Source: an uncultured Pelagibacteraceae bacterium (GTDB taxonomy: Bacteria; Pseudomonadota; Alphaproteobacteria; Pelagibacterales; Pelagibacteraceae). Taken from it: 64,000 nt of DNA. Both the position numbers and the translations under genes were made by a program. The stretch spans positions 159,417-223,416 of the forward strand of contig CACPOY010000001.1 in NCBI GenBank assembly GCA_902635685.1, given 5' to 3'. The notes beneath the pieces were generated by a model. The model was not told the DNA's origin. It saw only the letters and a list, made by a program, of their open reading frames with translations, and did not search any database. This document shows, in pieces, positions 35,651-45,306 of the stretch (position 1 is the first letter of the stretch; every line of letters starts with the position of its first letter).

Positions 35651-35830
35651 TCACTTTTGTTGAACGCAGATATCCTTAATTACAGGAGTATTCGCACAAT
35701 CTCCACATTTAGTTTTTTGTACAATACATCCATCATCTAAAATTTCTACATCAACAACCTTATCACACTTAGAACAAGTTGATGAAATTGTTAATCCACA
35801 TTTTTTACAATTGTAGTTTTCGGTTTGCAT
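35651..35830 (-). CDS. 59-residue zinc-ribbon protein, putatively iron-regulated
   Basis: An ORF absent from the track: MQTENYNCKKCGLTISSTCSKCDK, then CIVQKTKCGDCANTP and a final Cys. The CxxC pairs CKKC, CSKC and CGDC suggest a zinc ribbon or another metal knuckle. A GGAG lies 13 nt before the ATG, slightly far for a Shine-Dalgarno. Two Fur-box-like sequences end 46 nt upstream of the start, which strongly suggests iron-responsive expression. I do not recognise a named family; a metal-handling or redox role is inferred only from cysteines and operators. Confidence 0.75.
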   Translation of the reverse strand: MQTENYNCKKCGLTISSTCSKCDKVVDVEILDDGCIVQKTKCGDCANTPVIKDICVQQK

Positions 35831-35875
35831 AGTATCAAATTAACTCCGGTGAAAATGAATACAATGAAAAAGTTT

Positions 35876-35894
35876 GAGAATAATTATCATTAGC
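35876..35894. promoter_or_regulatory. Fur-box-like site 1 (proximal)
   Basis: GAGAATAATTATCATTAGC matches the 19-bp Fur consensus GATAATGATAATCATTATC at 15 positions. It lies 46 nt upstream of the zinc-ribbon start codon. Confidence 0.65.
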
Positions 35895-35905
35895 AGATTT
35901 TTTTT

Positions 35906-35924
35906 GAGAATGATAATTAGTATC
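35906..35924. promoter_or_regulatory. Fur-box-like site 2 (distal)
   Basis: GAGAATGATAATTAGTATC matches the 19-bp Fur consensus at 16 positions. It begins 30 bp after the start of site 1, close to three helical turns, so two Fur dimers could bind on the same face. Confidence 0.68.
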
Positions 35925-35950
35925 AAAGTTAATCCAACTAAATAAAAATT

Positions 35951-36193
35951 TTATTTAGTTTTAGATTTACTCGCCCACCATTTGTCTAAAATGAAATACC
36001 AAACAGAATTTGCAATTGGCTCTACTATTGCGTCTGTGAGTGCAATCATAAACGAAACATTGGCTACTAACATTAAAACAGTTATAGCGATTGCAAAGTG
36101 TCCAATTGTATAAATAATGGTTCTTAAAATTGAACCTCTGTTGTTTGAGTAAATTTGTCCAGCAGCTTTAAATATACCGCTTGTTATTTCCAT
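35951..36193 (-). CDS. DUF2061-type membrane protein
   Basis: An 80 aa protein with two hydrophobic segments (TIIYTIGHFAIAITVLMLVANV and FMIALTDAIVEPIANSVWYFILD) and a basic end (KWWASKSKTK). The Arg-Thr-Ile start of helix one and E-P-x-A-x-x-x-W-Y in helix two are typical of the DUF2061 family of predicted membrane proteins, whose function is unknown. The ATG overlaps the stop of the dioxygenase gene (TAATG), so the two are coupled and lie downstream of katG. Confidence 0.7.
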   Translation of the reverse strand: MEITSGIFKAAGQIYSNNRGSILRTIIYTIGHFAIAITVLMLVANVSFMIALTDAIVEPIANSVWYFILDKWWASKSKTK

Positions 36194-36789
36194 TATCTTT
36201 TAAACGGGCTTTCAAGTACACAAGCAACTAAATGGACTCTAGCCTGTTCTCCACCATTAAAAAAATTATGATATTTTGTGTTGTTTGTTATCCATACCTT
36301 TCCATCAGCTGGAAGGTGTTTTGCAACATTTTCAATAACCATTGAGCAACCCTTATTAGTTATTATAGGAACATGTAGTCTGCACTCGGGATCTTTATGC
36401 CAGCTTAATGTTGATCTTGGTTCTTTTAACAAAAGTCTTACTCTACCCAATTTAAACCTCTTTCTTAATATTTCGTAAACTTCCTTAAAATATGTATTTT
36501 CAAATTCTGGTATTAATTGAGTATATTTAGACTCATCTATGTCAACGTCTCTAGAGACCTCTTTTCCTGTTTCATCTGCAATTGTCCAGTATTTTCCTCT
36601 TATATTATTTCCCTCGATGGAACTTTTATCATTCGGAATTTGATTTAATGATATAGCACCAAAATGTGTGACACCAGGAGAATTAAACTTTTTAGACTTT
36701 AAAATCTTATCTAAATCATTTCTCAGTCTTGAAATATCAAAATTAAGATTAGGAACCTCATAAAAGTCCTCAAAATTTGTTGTTACCAT
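36193..36789 (-). CDS. Aspartyl/asparaginyl beta-hydroxylase-like Fe(II)/2OG dioxygenase
   Basis: A 198 aa protein whose C-terminal half has the cupin-type double-stranded beta-helix layout. STLSWHKDPECRLHVPI gives the HxD metal ligands, NTKYHNFFNGGEQARVHLVA gives the distal His and the Arg for 2-oxoglutarate. It resembles the aspartyl/asparaginyl beta-hydroxylase family, which includes small bacterial members of unknown substrate. It lies 22 bp after katG and is coupled to the DUF2061 gene. An iron-dependent enzyme next to heme-dependent KatG and an iron regulator is suggestive. Confidence 0.72.
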   Translation of the reverse strand: MVTTNFEDFYEVPNLNFDISRLRNDLDKILKSKKFNSPGVTHFGAISLNQIPNDKSSIEGNNIRGKYWTIADETGKEVSRDVDIDESKYTQLIPEFENTYFKEVYEILRKRFKLGRVRLLLKEPRSTLSWHKDPECRLHVPIITNKGCSMVIENVAKHLPADGKVWITNNTKYHNFFNGGEQARVHLVACVLESPFKR

Positions 36790-36811
36790 ATTTTTATCTC
36801 ACATTTAAAGT

Positions 36812-39049
36812 TTAATTCAATTTTAAATCAAATCGATCAGAATTCATTACTTTTACCCATGCGGCGATAAAATCTTTAACAAATTTTTCACCTGAATCTT
36901 CACATGCATAAACTTCTGCTAAAGCTCTTAATTGAGAATTTGAGCCAAAAATTAAATCAACTCTTGTTGCTTTCCATTTTGTTTTTTGTGTTTTTCTATC
37001 TTTTCCAACAAATGTTTGCTCTGATTTATCCTCTTCTTTCCATGTAGTATTCATATCTAAAAGATTTACGAAATAATCATTTGTAAGAGAACCAGGTCTA
37101 TTTGTGAAAACACCGTGTTTCGAGCCATCATAGTTAGTATTTAATACTCTCATCCCACCAACAAGTGCGGTCATTTCTGGTGCAGTTAAGCCCATCAATT
37201 GAGCTTTATCTACCAATTTTTCCTCAGCAGAAACATTCGAATCTCCTCCATTTAAATAGTTTCTAAAACCATCTGCATTCGGTTCAAGTAGACCAAATGA
37301 ATGAATATCGGTCTGATCTTGTCTTGCATCTCCTCTTCCTGCCGAAAATGGAACTTGAACTTTATAACCACCTTTTTTTGCAGCCATTTCGATACCAACA
37401 CCTCCGGCTAGCACAATTAAGTCTGCCATTGAAACACTTCTCTTTTTATTATCAAATTTGCTTTTTATTTTACCTAAAGCATTGGTTACTGTTGATAATT
37501 TTTTTGGATTATTCACTTTCCATTTTTTTTGTGGTTCCAACAATACTCTTGCGCCGTTAGCACCACCTCTTTTGTCTGATCCTCTAAAAGTAGAGGCTGA
37601 TGCCCATGCAGTAGATACTAAATCTGAAATTGATATTTTGGACTTAGAAATCATATTCTTTAAATCTTTAATATCTTTTGATTTAAGTTTGTATTTTGGC
37701 TTATCAATTGGATCTTGCCAAATTAATTGTTCTTTTGGTACTTCACTTCCAAGATAGCAAACTCTAGGACCCATATCTCTATGAGTTAATTTAAACCAAG
37801 CCCTAGCAAATGCATCATGAAACTCTTTCGGATTTTGATGAAAATGTTTTGTTATAGGTCCGTAACTTGGATCAACTTTCATTGAGATATCAGTCGTTTG
37901 CATCATTGGTGGATGAAGCACACCTTTCTGATGAGCATCAGGAACCATTTTAATTTCCTGACCATTTTTCTTAGGCGTCCATTGATGAGCACCAGCTGGG
38001 CTTTTTGTAAGTTCCCACTCATGTCCATATAAACAATCTAAATAACCCATATCCCATTTAATTGGATTTTGGGTCCAAGCACCTTCAATACCACTGCTTA
38101 TTGTATCAACACCTTTTCCTGATTTATATCCACTATTCCATCCAGTTGATTGATCTTGAAGTTTTGATGCCTCAGGATCAGGACCTTTAAATGATTCTGA
38201 AGCTGCACCGTGTGATTTTCCAAATGTATGTCCTCCGGCTACCAATGCCGCTGTTTCATAATCATTCATAGCCATTCTTCCAAATGTCTCTCTGATATCA
38301 TGTGCTGCAAGTTTTGGATCTGGATTAGCGTCAGGGCCTTGTGGATTTACATATATTAAACCCATATGTGAAGCTCCTAACGGTTGTTCTAAATCTCTAT
38401 TTCCACTATATCTTTCTACACCTAGCATCTCTTTTTCCGAACCCCAATAAATATCATCTTCTGGCTCCCAGATATCAGTTCTACCAGCTCCAAAACCAAA
38501 TGTTTTAAAACCCATTGAGTCTAATGCAACGTTTCCAACAAGTATAAATAAATCTGCCCATGAAATTTTTCTTCCATACTTTTTTTTGATAGGCCATAAA
38601 AGCAATCTAGCTTTATCTAAATTAACGTTATCTGGCCAAGAATTAAGTGGTGCAAATCTTTGATTTCCTGTTCCGGCTCCTCCTCTGCCATCACCAGTTC
38701 TATAAGTGCCCGCAGCATGCCACGCTAGTCTAATAAACAAAGGACCATAATGACCGTAATCAGCAGGCCACCATTCCTGAGAGTCTGTCATCAACTTTTT
38801 TAAATCTTTTTTTAATGCTTTGTAATTAAGTTTTTTAAATTCTTTAGCATAGCTAAATTTTTTATCCATAGGGTTGGATAAGTTTGAGTGCTGACTAAGG
38901 ATCTTAAGATTTAAACTGTTTGGCCAAAAATCTCTTACTGTTTGACCTCTGCCTGCGGAAAACTTTGCAGGTGTTCCCGCTCCAGTAAATGGACATTTGC
39001 TCATTTGATTAGTTTTAAAAGATTTATCTTTAAAATTTTCAGTACTCAT
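36812..39049 (-). CDS. katG: Catalase-peroxidase KatG
   Basis: Heme enzyme that destroys hydrogen peroxide and has broad peroxidase activity. The N-terminal domain carries the distal site [18 protein letters not shown], the Tyr in [11 protein letters not shown] and the Met in [24 protein letters not shown], which form the Met-Tyr-Trp adduct in this family; the proximal His is in GGHTFGK. The second, non-catalytic domain follows from about residue 430. Length 745 aa, no signal peptide, so cytoplasmic. The promoter overlaps a palindrome that looks like an Irr/PerR operator, and irr is just upstream. Confidence 0.97.
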   Translation of the reverse strand: MSTENFKDKSFKTNQMSKCPFTGAGTPAKFSAGRGQTVRDFWPNSLNLKILSQHSNLSNPMDKKFSYAKEFKKLNYKALKKDLKKLMTDSQEWWPADYGHYGPLFIRLAWHAAGTYRTGDGRGGAGTGNQRFAPLNSWPDNVNLDKARLLLWPIKKKYGRKISWADLFILVGNVALDSMGFKTFGFGAGRTDIWEPEDDIYWGSEKEMLGVERYSGNRDLEQPLGASHMGLIYVNPQGPDANPDPKLAAHDIRETFGRMAMNDYETAALVAGGHTFGKSHGAASESFKGPDPEASKLQDQSTGWNSGYKSGKGVDTISSGIEGAWTQNPIKWDMGYLDCLYGHEWELTKSPAGAHQWTPKKNGQEIKMVPDAHQKGVLHPPMMQTTDISMKVDPSYGPITKHFHQNPKEFHDAFARAWFKLTHRDMGPRVCYLGSEVPKEQLIWQDPIDKPKYKLKSKDIKDLKNMISKSKISISDLVSTAWASASTFRGSDKRGGANGARVLLEPQKKWKVNNPKKLSTVTNALGKIKSKFDNKKRSVSMADLIVLAGGVGIEMAAKKGGYKVQVPFSAGRGDARQDQTDIHSFGLLEPNADGFRNYLNGGDSNVSAEEKLVDKAQLMGLTAPEMTALVGGMRVLNTNYDGSKHGVFTNRPGSLTNDYFVNLLDMNTTWKEEDKSEQTFVGKDRKTQKTKWKATRVDLIFGSNSQLRALAEVYACEDSGEKFVKDFIAAWVKVMNSDRFDLKLN

Positions 39050-39080
39050 TAATTTCCCTATATTTGTTAGTTTTTACTAG

Positions 39081-39107
39081 TTTATAATGATTCTAAAAAG
39101 GTGTCAA
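39081..39107 (-). promoter_or_regulatory. katG promoter overlapped by an Irr/PerR-like operator
   Basis: On the minus strand TTGACA (39107-39102) is followed by TATAAA after 15 bp or TAAACT after 17 bp. The plus-strand 17-mer TTTATAATGATTCTAAA (39081-39097) covers the spacer and -10. It is an imperfect palindrome. Its TTATAATGATTCTAA core differs from the PerR consensus at one base, and its TTCTAAA half resembles Irr control elements. Repressor binding would block RNA polymerase. Confidence 0.6.
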
Positions 39108-39144
39108 TTGGTTTAAAATGACGCTTGAATTATAACAACAAAAA

Positions 39145-39543
39145 TTAGTCTTCTAACTTTACAAGAACCTCAACAGATTTAATTTTTTTTCCATTGATTT
39201 TTTTTAAAATGTTAATTGGACCAACATCAGCATTTTCTAAGTCTATCAATTTTTCCTCTTTTAAATCATAAAAATGATGATGGTCAGAAATATTTGTATC
39301 AAAATAAGTTTGATTTGAGTTTATAGGTATTTGTTTTAAATAACCTTTTTTTTCAAAAGCGTGTACAGTGTTATAAATTGTTGCTAGAGAAATTTTATCA
39401 CTTACTTGTTTCTTTATTTTCTGATCCAGCTCGTTGATGGTAAAATGAAATGTTTTTTCTGAGTTAAATAGTACCTCACATATCTGAAGTCTTTGTTTGG
39501 TAGGACGTAATCCAGAATTTCTTAATTTTTCAATATATTTCAC
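39145..39543 (-). CDS. irr: Fur-family regulator, Irr-like
   Basis: A 132 aa Fur-superfamily repressor. The winged helix is at residues 10-80 (GLRPTKQRLQICEVLF, SLATIYNTVHAFEKKGYLKQI). TYFDTNISDHHHFYDL is the characteristic Irr sequence with the His triplet, and there are no C-terminal zinc Cys pairs, as expected for Irr rather than Fur or PerR. In Rhizobiales Irr senses heme status and controls iron genes. The start codon is GTG. It sits between katG and the divergent fabA-fabB-fabI genes, a neighbourhood known from other alphaproteobacteria. Confidence 0.88.
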   Translation of the reverse strand: MKYIEKLRNSGLRPTKQRLQICEVLFNSEKTFHFTINELDQKIKKQVSDKISLATIYNTVHAFEKKGYLKQIPINSNQTYFDTNISDHHHFYDLKEEKLIDLENADVGPINILKKINGKKIKSVEVLVKLED

Positions 39544-39561
39544 AATTAATTCGTATTATTA

Positions 39562-39578
39562 ATTAAAATTATTCTAAA
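39562..39578. promoter_or_regulatory. Irr-box-like site upstream of irr and fabA
   Basis: ATTAAAATTATTCTAAA matches the 17-mer at katG in 14 of 17 positions, including the whole ATTCTAAA half. It lies 19 bp upstream of the irr start codon, in the irr-fabA divergent spacer, so it may mediate autoregulation of irr. Confidence 0.5.
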
Positions 39579-39637
39579 CTATTACTAAATTTATATTATA
39601 TAGTGGTAAAATCAAGTAAATAAGAGTACTCAATTTT

Positions 39638-40138
39638 ATGAAAAAAAATTCCTACTCATACAATGAACTTATAAATTGTGGAGAAGGTAAATTGTTTGGG
39701 CCAGGAAATGCTAAATTACCGCTTCCACCAATGCTCATGTTTGATAGAATAACAGAAATTAATGATAATGAGGGTGCTTTTAAAAAAGGATCACTAAAAG
39801 CAGAACTTGAAATAAAAAAGAACCTTTGGTTTTTCGATTGTCATTTTAAAGAGGATCCTGTAATGCCTGGATGCCTTGGTTTGGACGCTATGTGGCAATT
39901 AGTAGGTTTTTATTTAGGCTGGATAGGAAATCCAGGAAAAGGAAGGGCGTTAGGTGTTGGAACGGTAAAGTTTACAGGAGAAGTTTTACAAAATGTAAAA
40001 TTAGTAAAATATGAAATTGACATGAAAAAAATTATGTCTCCTGGAGGTACAACAGTTGGTCTTGCGAATGGAGTGGTTTTAGCGGATGAAAAAAAGATAT
40101 ATTCAGCAGATAATTTAAAAGTAGGATTATTTAAATAA
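39638..40138 (+). CDS. fabA: 3-hydroxydecanoyl-ACP dehydratase/isomerase FabA
   Basis: Hotdog-fold dehydratase/isomerase that introduces the cis double bond of unsaturated fatty acids in type II synthesis. The catalytic His is in [23 protein letters not shown] (near residue 67), with the conserved Asp in GLDAMWQ. Other FabA hallmarks are [10 protein letters not shown] and GTVKFTGEV. 166 aa. The stop overlaps the fabB ATG by one base (TAATG). Start of the fabA-fabB-fabI operon, divergent from irr. Confidence 0.97.
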   Translation: MKKNSYSYNELINCGEGKLFGPGNAKLPLPPMLMFDRITEINDNEGAFKKGSLKAELEIKKNLWFFDCHFKEDPVMPGCLGLDAMWQLVGFYLGWIGNPGKGRALGVGTVKFTGEVLQNVKLVKYEIDMKKIMSPGGTTVGLANGVVLADEKKIYSADNLKVGLFK

Positions 40139-41349
40139 TGAGAAGAGTCGTGATCACAGGTTTGGGTGTAGTATCTTGTTTGGGAAATAATCAAGAAGAA
40201 GTTCATAAATCATTATTCAACTCAAAATCGGGGATTTCTTTTGCGAAAGAATATAAAGAACATAATTTAAAAAGTCACGTACACGGGAAACCCAATATTA
40301 AACTCGAAGATCATATAGATAGAAAAACAATCCGATTTATGGGCTCAGGTTCTGCTTATAATTATATAGCGATGAAAGAAGCAATTAAAGACTCTGGTTT
40401 AGTTGAAAAAGAAGTTAGTAATTTTATGACTGGTATCGTTATGGGTTCTGGAGGGCCATCAATTGAAAATGTGATTCTGGCTGCAGATAAAACAAGAGCA
40501 AAAACTCCAAAATTAATGGGTCCCTTTATAGTTCCAAGAACTATGGCAAGCACGGCATCAGCAACTTTAGCAGTTCCATTTAAAATTAAAGGAACAAACT
40601 ATACAATGAGTTCGGCATGCGCCACCAGTGGTCATTGTATTGGTAATTCAATGGAATTAATTCAAATGGGAAAACAAGATATTGTTTTCGCTGGGGGGAG
40701 TGAAGAAATACACTGGGCCATGACAGCTATGTTTGATGCTATGACTGCATTATCATCTAAGTACAATGAAACTCCTGAAACAGCCTCTAGAGCTTATGAT
40801 AAAACAAGAGATGGATTTGTAATTGCGGGAGGAGCTGGAGTTCTAGTTCTTGAGGAATACGAACATGCTAAAGCTAGAGGTGCTAAGATATACGCTGAAT
40901 TAACTGGTTATGGAGCAACTTCAGATGGATATGATATGGTAGCTCCATCTGGTGAGGGAGCTGTAAGATGTATGAAAATGGCTATGGCAACAGCTAGAAA
41001 TAAAATTGATTATATAAATACTCATGGGACTTCTACTCCTGTTGGGGACATCACAGAGCTAAATGCAGTGAAAGATACTTTTGGAGAAAATATTCCAAAA
41101 ATAAGTTCAACAAAATCCTTATCCGGTCATCCATTGGGCGCTGCTTCAGTACATGAAGCTATTTATTGTTTAATTATGATGAAAAATAACTTTATTGCTG
41201 GATCAGCGAATATAAATGAAATGGATGAAGAAGCTAAAAAATTCCCAATAGTTGCAAAAACAGAAACTGAAATAACATTAAACACAGTTATGTCTAATAG
41301 TTTTGGTTTTGGTGGAACTAATGCTGCTTTAATTTTTGAAAAGGTTTAA
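40138..41349 (+). CDS. fabB: 3-oxoacyl-ACP synthase I FabB
   Basis: Condensing enzyme KAS I that extends unsaturated acyl-ACPs. The Cys-His-His triad is visible: [17 protein letters not shown] (Cys near residue 161), [12 protein letters not shown] and [14 protein letters not shown]. The C-terminal [17 protein letters not shown] is universal in KAS enzymes. 403 aa. Pairing with fabA shows the anaerobic-type unsaturated pathway. fabI follows 3 bp downstream. Confidence 0.96.
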   Translation: MRRVVITGLGVVSCLGNNQEEVHKSLFNSKSGISFAKEYKEHNLKSHVHGKPNIKLEDHIDRKTIRFMGSGSAYNYIAMKEAIKDSGLVEKEVSNFMTGIVMGSGGPSIENVILAADKTRAKTPKLMGPFIVPRTMASTASATLAVPFKIKGTNYTMSSACATSGHCIGNSMELIQMGKQDIVFAGGSEEIHWAMTAMFDAMTALSSKYNETPETASRAYDKTRDGFVIAGGAGVLVLEEYEHAKARGAKIYAELTGYGATSDGYDMVAPSGEGAVRCMKMAMATARNKIDYINTHGTSTPVGDITELNAVKDTFGENIPKISSTKSLSGHPLGAASVHEAIYCLIMMKNNFIAGSANINEMDEEAKKFPIVAKTETEITLNTVMSNSFGFGGTNAALIFEKV

Positions 41350-41352
41350 TTA

Positions 41353-42138
41353 ATGAGTTTAATGAAAGGTAAAAAAGGATTAATCATGGGAGTTGCCAAT
41401 GAGCGATCTATTGCTTGGGGTATTTCACAAAAATTAGCTGAGGCTGGTGCTGAACTCGCCTTCACATATTTAGGAGATGCTTTAAAAAAAAGAGTTATTC
41501 CTTTAGCAGAAAAATTAAATTCAAAAGTAACGTTTAGTTGTGATGTCGAGAAAAAAGAAGAAGTTGTAAAATTATTTGAAAGTATTAAATCTCAATGGGG
41601 TGAAATTGATTTTGTGGTTCATGCAGTAGCTTTTTCAGATAAATCAGAATTATCGGGCGAGTATTTAAATACAACTAGAGAAAATTTTTTAAGAAGTATG
41701 TTAATTTCATGTTTTTCATTTACAGAAGTTGCAAAAGAAGCTTCTAAAGTCATGAAAAAAGGTGGGAGCATGTTAACTTTAACTTACGAGTCTACGAAAG
41801 CTATTCCCAATTATAATGTAATGGGAGTATGTAAATCTGCTTTAGAAGCAAGTGTAAAATATCTTGCAAGAGATTTAGGTACTAAAGGTATGAGGGTAAA
41901 TGCTATTAGTGCTGGACCAATTAAAACCTTAGCAGCTTCCGCTATTGGTGATGCAAAATTCTTATACAAATGGAATGAAGACCACTCATTCTTAAAGAGG
42001 AATGTAGATATTCATGATGTAGGAAATTCGGCATTATATCTTCTAAGCGAACTTGCAAATGGTGTCACAGGTGAAATTCACTATGTTGATGCTGGATATA
42101 ATAAAGTAGGAATGCCAGATCCTAAAAATATTTCTTAG
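41353..42138 (+). CDS. fabI: Enoyl-ACP reductase FabI
   Basis: NADH-dependent reductase completing each elongation cycle. SDR-like features: GLIMGVANERSIAWGIS at the N-terminus (the FabI version of the cofactor loop), then VVHAVAFSDKSELSGEY, and the catalytic Tyr/Lys in TYESTKAIPNYNVMGVCKSALEAS (Y-x6-K pattern). 261 aa. The start is the first of two close Met residues. It is last in the fabA-fabB-fabI operon and convergent with the methyltransferase gene. Confidence 0.95.
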   Translation: MSLMKGKKGLIMGVANERSIAWGISQKLAEAGAELAFTYLGDALKKRVIPLAEKLNSKVTFSCDVEKKEEVVKLFESIKSQWGEIDFVVHAVAFSDKSELSGEYLNTTRENFLRSMLISCFSFTEVAKEASKVMKKGGSMLTLTYESTKAIPNYNVMGVCKSALEASVKYLARDLGTKGMRVNAISAGPIKTLAASAIGDAKFLYKWNEDHSFLKRNVDIHDVGNSALYLLSELANGVTGEIHYVDAGYNKVGMPDPKNIS

Positions 42139-42157
42139 GATCAAATATTTATTAAAT

Positions 42158-42877
42158 TTATTTATCTAAAATAAAGGCTATTCCCTCTTGAGCAGAAATG
42201 ACAGGTAGGTTGTTTTTATAGTTTAAGTATTCTTTAAAACTTTTATTTTTAAGCTCTTTCATTCTTTTATACTCAAAATTAGTTTTTATCTTCAATACAC
42301 CTATCCCCATATCAATATTTATAATTTTAAATTGAGCATTTTTTGAATTAGCTAACTCAACAGCTACCTTCCAAACATCTCCAGTCCAACTCGATTGCTT
42401 TCTAGGGACATTTTCCTCATAAATAGATCTAGGTAAAAAATCGTGAAATAAAATTATTCCATCCTCATTCAGTTGTTTTATTGAATTTAGGCAATCTTTT
42501 TGGCATTGCTCGTATTCGTGCAAACCATCAATAAATATAACATCAAATTTAATTTGTGGATTTTTCTTAAAAAAATCATCTGAGGTCATTTTAAAATTAC
42601 CTCCTTTTTTTGGGTCAACACCATACTTATCATTCATACTCAAAGGTATAGAATTAAAAACATCATTGTCATCGACTCCTATCTCTAGATATTTACAATT
42701 TTTAAATTTAGAAATTGCTAAATTGATAAAAGCGTGTCTTTTAAAAAAATTTTTTTCATACTCAAAATGATGTAAAATTTTATCTTTATTAAATACTCTG
42801 TTGTAAATTTCTATAAAATAATTAGGTCTAAAAATTGGTGGTGTAAAGTGTTTTAAATATGCCTTAAATTTTTTCAT
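42158..42877 (-). CDS. Class I SAM-dependent methyltransferase (Methyltransf_24-like)
   Basis: A 239 aa protein with a Rossmann methyltransferase core. The SAM-binding strand is KYLEIGVDDNDVFNSIPL (residues about 60-80), and the next signature is FDVIFIDGLHEYEQCQKDCLNSIKQL, followed by DGIILFHDFLP. Such domains occur in glycan and cephalosporin-hydroxylase-like methyltransferases; substrate is unknown. No neighbours suggest a pathway: fabI is convergent, and pnp lies 45 bp upstream on the same strand. Confidence 0.78.
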   Translation of the reverse strand: MKKFKAYLKHFTPPIFRPNYFIEIYNRVFNKDKILHHFEYEKNFFKRHAFINLAISKFKNCKYLEIGVDDNDVFNSIPLSMNDKYGVDPKKGGNFKMTSDDFFKKNPQIKFDVIFIDGLHEYEQCQKDCLNSIKQLNEDGIILFHDFLPRSIYEENVPRKQSSWTGDVWKVAVELANSKNAQFKIINIDMGIGVLKIKTNFEYKRMKELKNKSFKEYLNYKNNLPVISAQEGIAFILDK

Positions 42878-42921
42878 AAAAAAAATATTATGAATAAATC
42901 ATTATTATTATATTTAGAATT

Positions 42922-44994
42922 TTATTCAGTAGCTTGCTTCATAGAAAGTTTAACTTTACCTCTATCGAAACCTATTACTTTAACTTTTACTTCATCACCT
43001 TCTTTTACAATATCAGTAACTTTAGCTACCCTCTTATCTGCAAGTTCTGAAATATGAACCAGTCCATCTTGTTTTCCCAAAAAATTTACAAATGCGCCAA
43101 ACTCCATAATCTTCATAACCTTACCTGAATATATTTTATTCAATTCAGCTTTTGCAGTAATGTCTTTAATCATTTGCATAGCAGTGTTTCTTGACGCTTC
43201 ATCTGGAGCAGCAACTGTTACTACACCCTCATCATTTACATCTACTTTTGCACCTGACTTTTCAACTATTTCTCTTATTGTTGCACCGCCTTTTCCAATT
43301 ACAGCTGCAATATCTTTTTTGTCGACATTTATTTTTTCCATTTTTGGAGTATGTTTTCCAACGTCAGATCTTGAAGCTGATAATGCTTTATTCATTTCTC
43401 CTAAAATATGAACTCTTCCATCTTTAGCTTGACTTAATGCCTGTTCCATTATTTCAAATGTTATACCTGTAATTTTGATATCCATTTGTAGAGAGGTAAT
43501 TCCATCTTTCGTTCCAGCAACTTTGAAGTCCATATCACCCAGATGATCTTCATCACCTAAAATGTCTGATAGCACACTAAAATCATCACCCTCTTTAATT
43601 AAACCCATTGCAATACCTGCAACTGGTTCTTTAATTGGTACTCCTGCGTCCATTAATGCAAGTGAAGTTCCGCAAACAGTGGCCATTGAGGATGAACCGT
43701 TAGACTCTGTAATTTCAGAAACCACTCTAAATGTGTAAGGAAATGTCTCTTTCGATGGTAATGACGAGTGAATAGCTCTCCACGCTAATTTACCATGTCC
43801 TATTTCTCTTCTACCAGTTCCAATTCTTCCTGTTTCTCCTACTGAAAAAGGGGGAAAATTATAATGAAGCATAAACCTTTCTCTTTGCAATCCATCTAAG
43901 CTCTCAATTCTTTGTTCATCATCAGATGTACCTAAAGTAGCTGTAACTATAGCCTGAGTTTCTCCTCTAGTAAATAAAGCAGATCCATGCGTCCTAGGTA
44001 AAATACCAACTTCACAAGAAATAGGTCTTACATCAGATAGTCCTCTACCATCTATTCTATTTTTATTTTTTAAAATATCTGTTCTGACAATTGTCTTTTC
44101 AAGATTTTTTAATTCAGAGTTTACATCAAGATCAGTATAGTTTTCATTTTCCTCATAAAGTTTTTTAGCTTTATCGGTAATTTCTGAAATTTGATTTGAT
44201 CTGTCTTGTTTGTCTCTAGTAGCAAATGCTTTTTTGAGATCCTCAGTAAAAGTTTCTTCAAGTTTCTTTTTAACTTCAGATAGGTCTTTCTTTTCAACAT
44301 TCCATTCAGGTTTTCTGCATTCTTTAGCCAATTCCTCTATCATTTGAATCACCGGAACAAAACCTTCATGACCAAACTTAACTGCATTTAACATTTCTTC
44401 CTCAGTTAATCCGCTCGTCTCGGACTCAACCATAAGCACAGCATCTTTTGTGCCAGCAACTACTAAATCTAATTTTGATTTTTCAAGTTCAGCTTTTGAG
44501 GGATTTAAAACATATTTACCATCAATATATCCAACTCTAGATGCTCCCACAGGACCCATAAATGGCATTCCTGATATAGTTAAAGCTGCAGATGATGCGA
44601 TAATTGACAGAATGTCTGCTTCGTTCTCTTTATCGTAAGAAATTACAGTTGGCAATAACTGAACTTCATTTTTAAATTCATCAGGAAACAATGGTCTGAT
44701 CGGTCTATCAATTAGCCTTGAGATTAATGTTTCACTCTCAGTTGGCCTTGCTTCTCTTTTAAAATATCCCCCTGGGATTTTTCCTGCTGCATAATATTTT
44801 TCTTGATAATTCACAGATAATGGAAAGTAATCCATGTCTGGATTTACTTTTTTTGCTCCAACGACTGTTGCTAAAACAACTGTCTCCCCACATGTTGCTA
44901 TGATTGCTCCGTCTGCCTGCCTTGCTACTTTACCTGTTTCTAAACTTATCTTCTTTCCTGCTACTTTAACTTCCTTCTTGTATACTTTAAACAT
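42922..44994 (-). CDS. pnp: Polyribonucleotide nucleotidyltransferase
   Basis: PNPase, the phosphorolytic 3'-5' exoribonuclease of the degradosome. Two RNase PH-like domains are present (first: [20 protein letters not shown]; second: [35 protein letters not shown]). These are followed by a KH domain ([18 protein letters not shown]) and an S1 domain ([30 protein letters not shown]). 690 aa, complete. It follows rpsO with a 53 bp purine-rich leader, in the usual rpsO-pnp order. Confidence 0.97.
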   Translation of the reverse strand: MFKVYKKEVKVAGKKISLETGKVARQADGAIIATCGETVVLATVVGAKKVNPDMDYFPLSVNYQEKYYAAGKIPGGYFKREARPTESETLISRLIDRPIRPLFPDEFKNEVQLLPTVISYDKENEADILSIIASSAALTISGMPFMGPVGASRVGYIDGKYVLNPSKAELEKSKLDLVVAGTKDAVLMVESETSGLTEEEMLNAVKFGHEGFVPVIQMIEELAKECRKPEWNVEKKDLSEVKKKLEETFTEDLKKAFATRDKQDRSNQISEITDKAKKLYEENENYTDLDVNSELKNLEKTIVRTDILKNKNRIDGRGLSDVRPISCEVGILPRTHGSALFTRGETQAIVTATLGTSDDEQRIESLDGLQRERFMLHYNFPPFSVGETGRIGTGRREIGHGKLAWRAIHSSLPSKETFPYTFRVVSEITESNGSSSMATVCGTSLALMDAGVPIKEPVAGIAMGLIKEGDDFSVLSDILGDEDHLGDMDFKVAGTKDGITSLQMDIKITGITFEIMEQALSQAKDGRVHILGEMNKALSASRSDVGKHTPKMEKINVDKKDIAAVIGKGGATIREIVEKSGAKVDVNDEGVVTVAAPDEASRNTAMQMIKDITAKAELNKIYSGKVMKIMEFGAFVNFLGKQDGLVHISELADKRVAKVTDIVKEGDEVKVKVIGFDRGKVKLSMKQATE

Positions 44995-45047
44995 TTCATT
45001 TCCATTTCTTTTCGTTTCGTTCCATTCCGTTCTATCTCTCTTGATTT
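44995..45047 (-). other. Purine-rich pnp leader
   Basis: On the coding strand the rpsO-pnp spacer is dominated by GAA/GGAA repeats (GGAATGGAACGAAACGAAAA, then GAAATGGAAATG). No stable hairpin is evident. In E. coli the pnp leader is an autoregulatory RNase III/PNPase target; here the sequence is unstructured and could be a long ribosome-binding or PNPase-binding tract. Confidence 0.4.
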
Positions 45048-45296
45048 TTATTTTCTCAAATTCAATTTCGACAGGACATTTTTGTAAGAATTTATCTTGT
45101 TTCTTTTAAGATAATCTAACAATTTTTTTCTTCTATTGACTGCTCTAAGTAATCCAACAGATGAATGTTTATCTTTTTTGAATTGCTTAATGTGCTTCGA
45201 GAGCGTTTCAATTTTTTCTGTTAACAACGCGATTTGGATCTCTGAAGATCCAGTATCTTTTTCGTGCATTGCTATTTCGTGGGCTTTTTTATTCAT
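45048..45296 (-). CDS. rpsO: 30S ribosomal protein S15
   Basis: Primary 16S rRNA-binding protein. [55 protein letters not shown] is the conserved four-helix core with the GSxEVQ and HxxD/S signatures. At 82 aa the protein is a few residues shorter than the usual 88-89, mostly at the N-terminus, which begins [14 protein letters not shown]. It sits between rbfA and pnp; truB, often present between rbfA and rpsO, is not here. Confidence 0.97.
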   Translation of the reverse strand: MNKKAHEIAMHEKDTGSSEIQIALLTEKIETLSKHIKQFKKDKHSSVGLLRAVNRRKKLLDYLKRNKINSYKNVLSKLNLRK

Positions 45297-45306
45297 ATTT
45301 ATTTTC

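Noticed and set aside
38000-38200. Possible frameshift in katG because of several antisense ORFs
   Set aside because: The katG frame is open for all 745 codons and every expected motif is in order.
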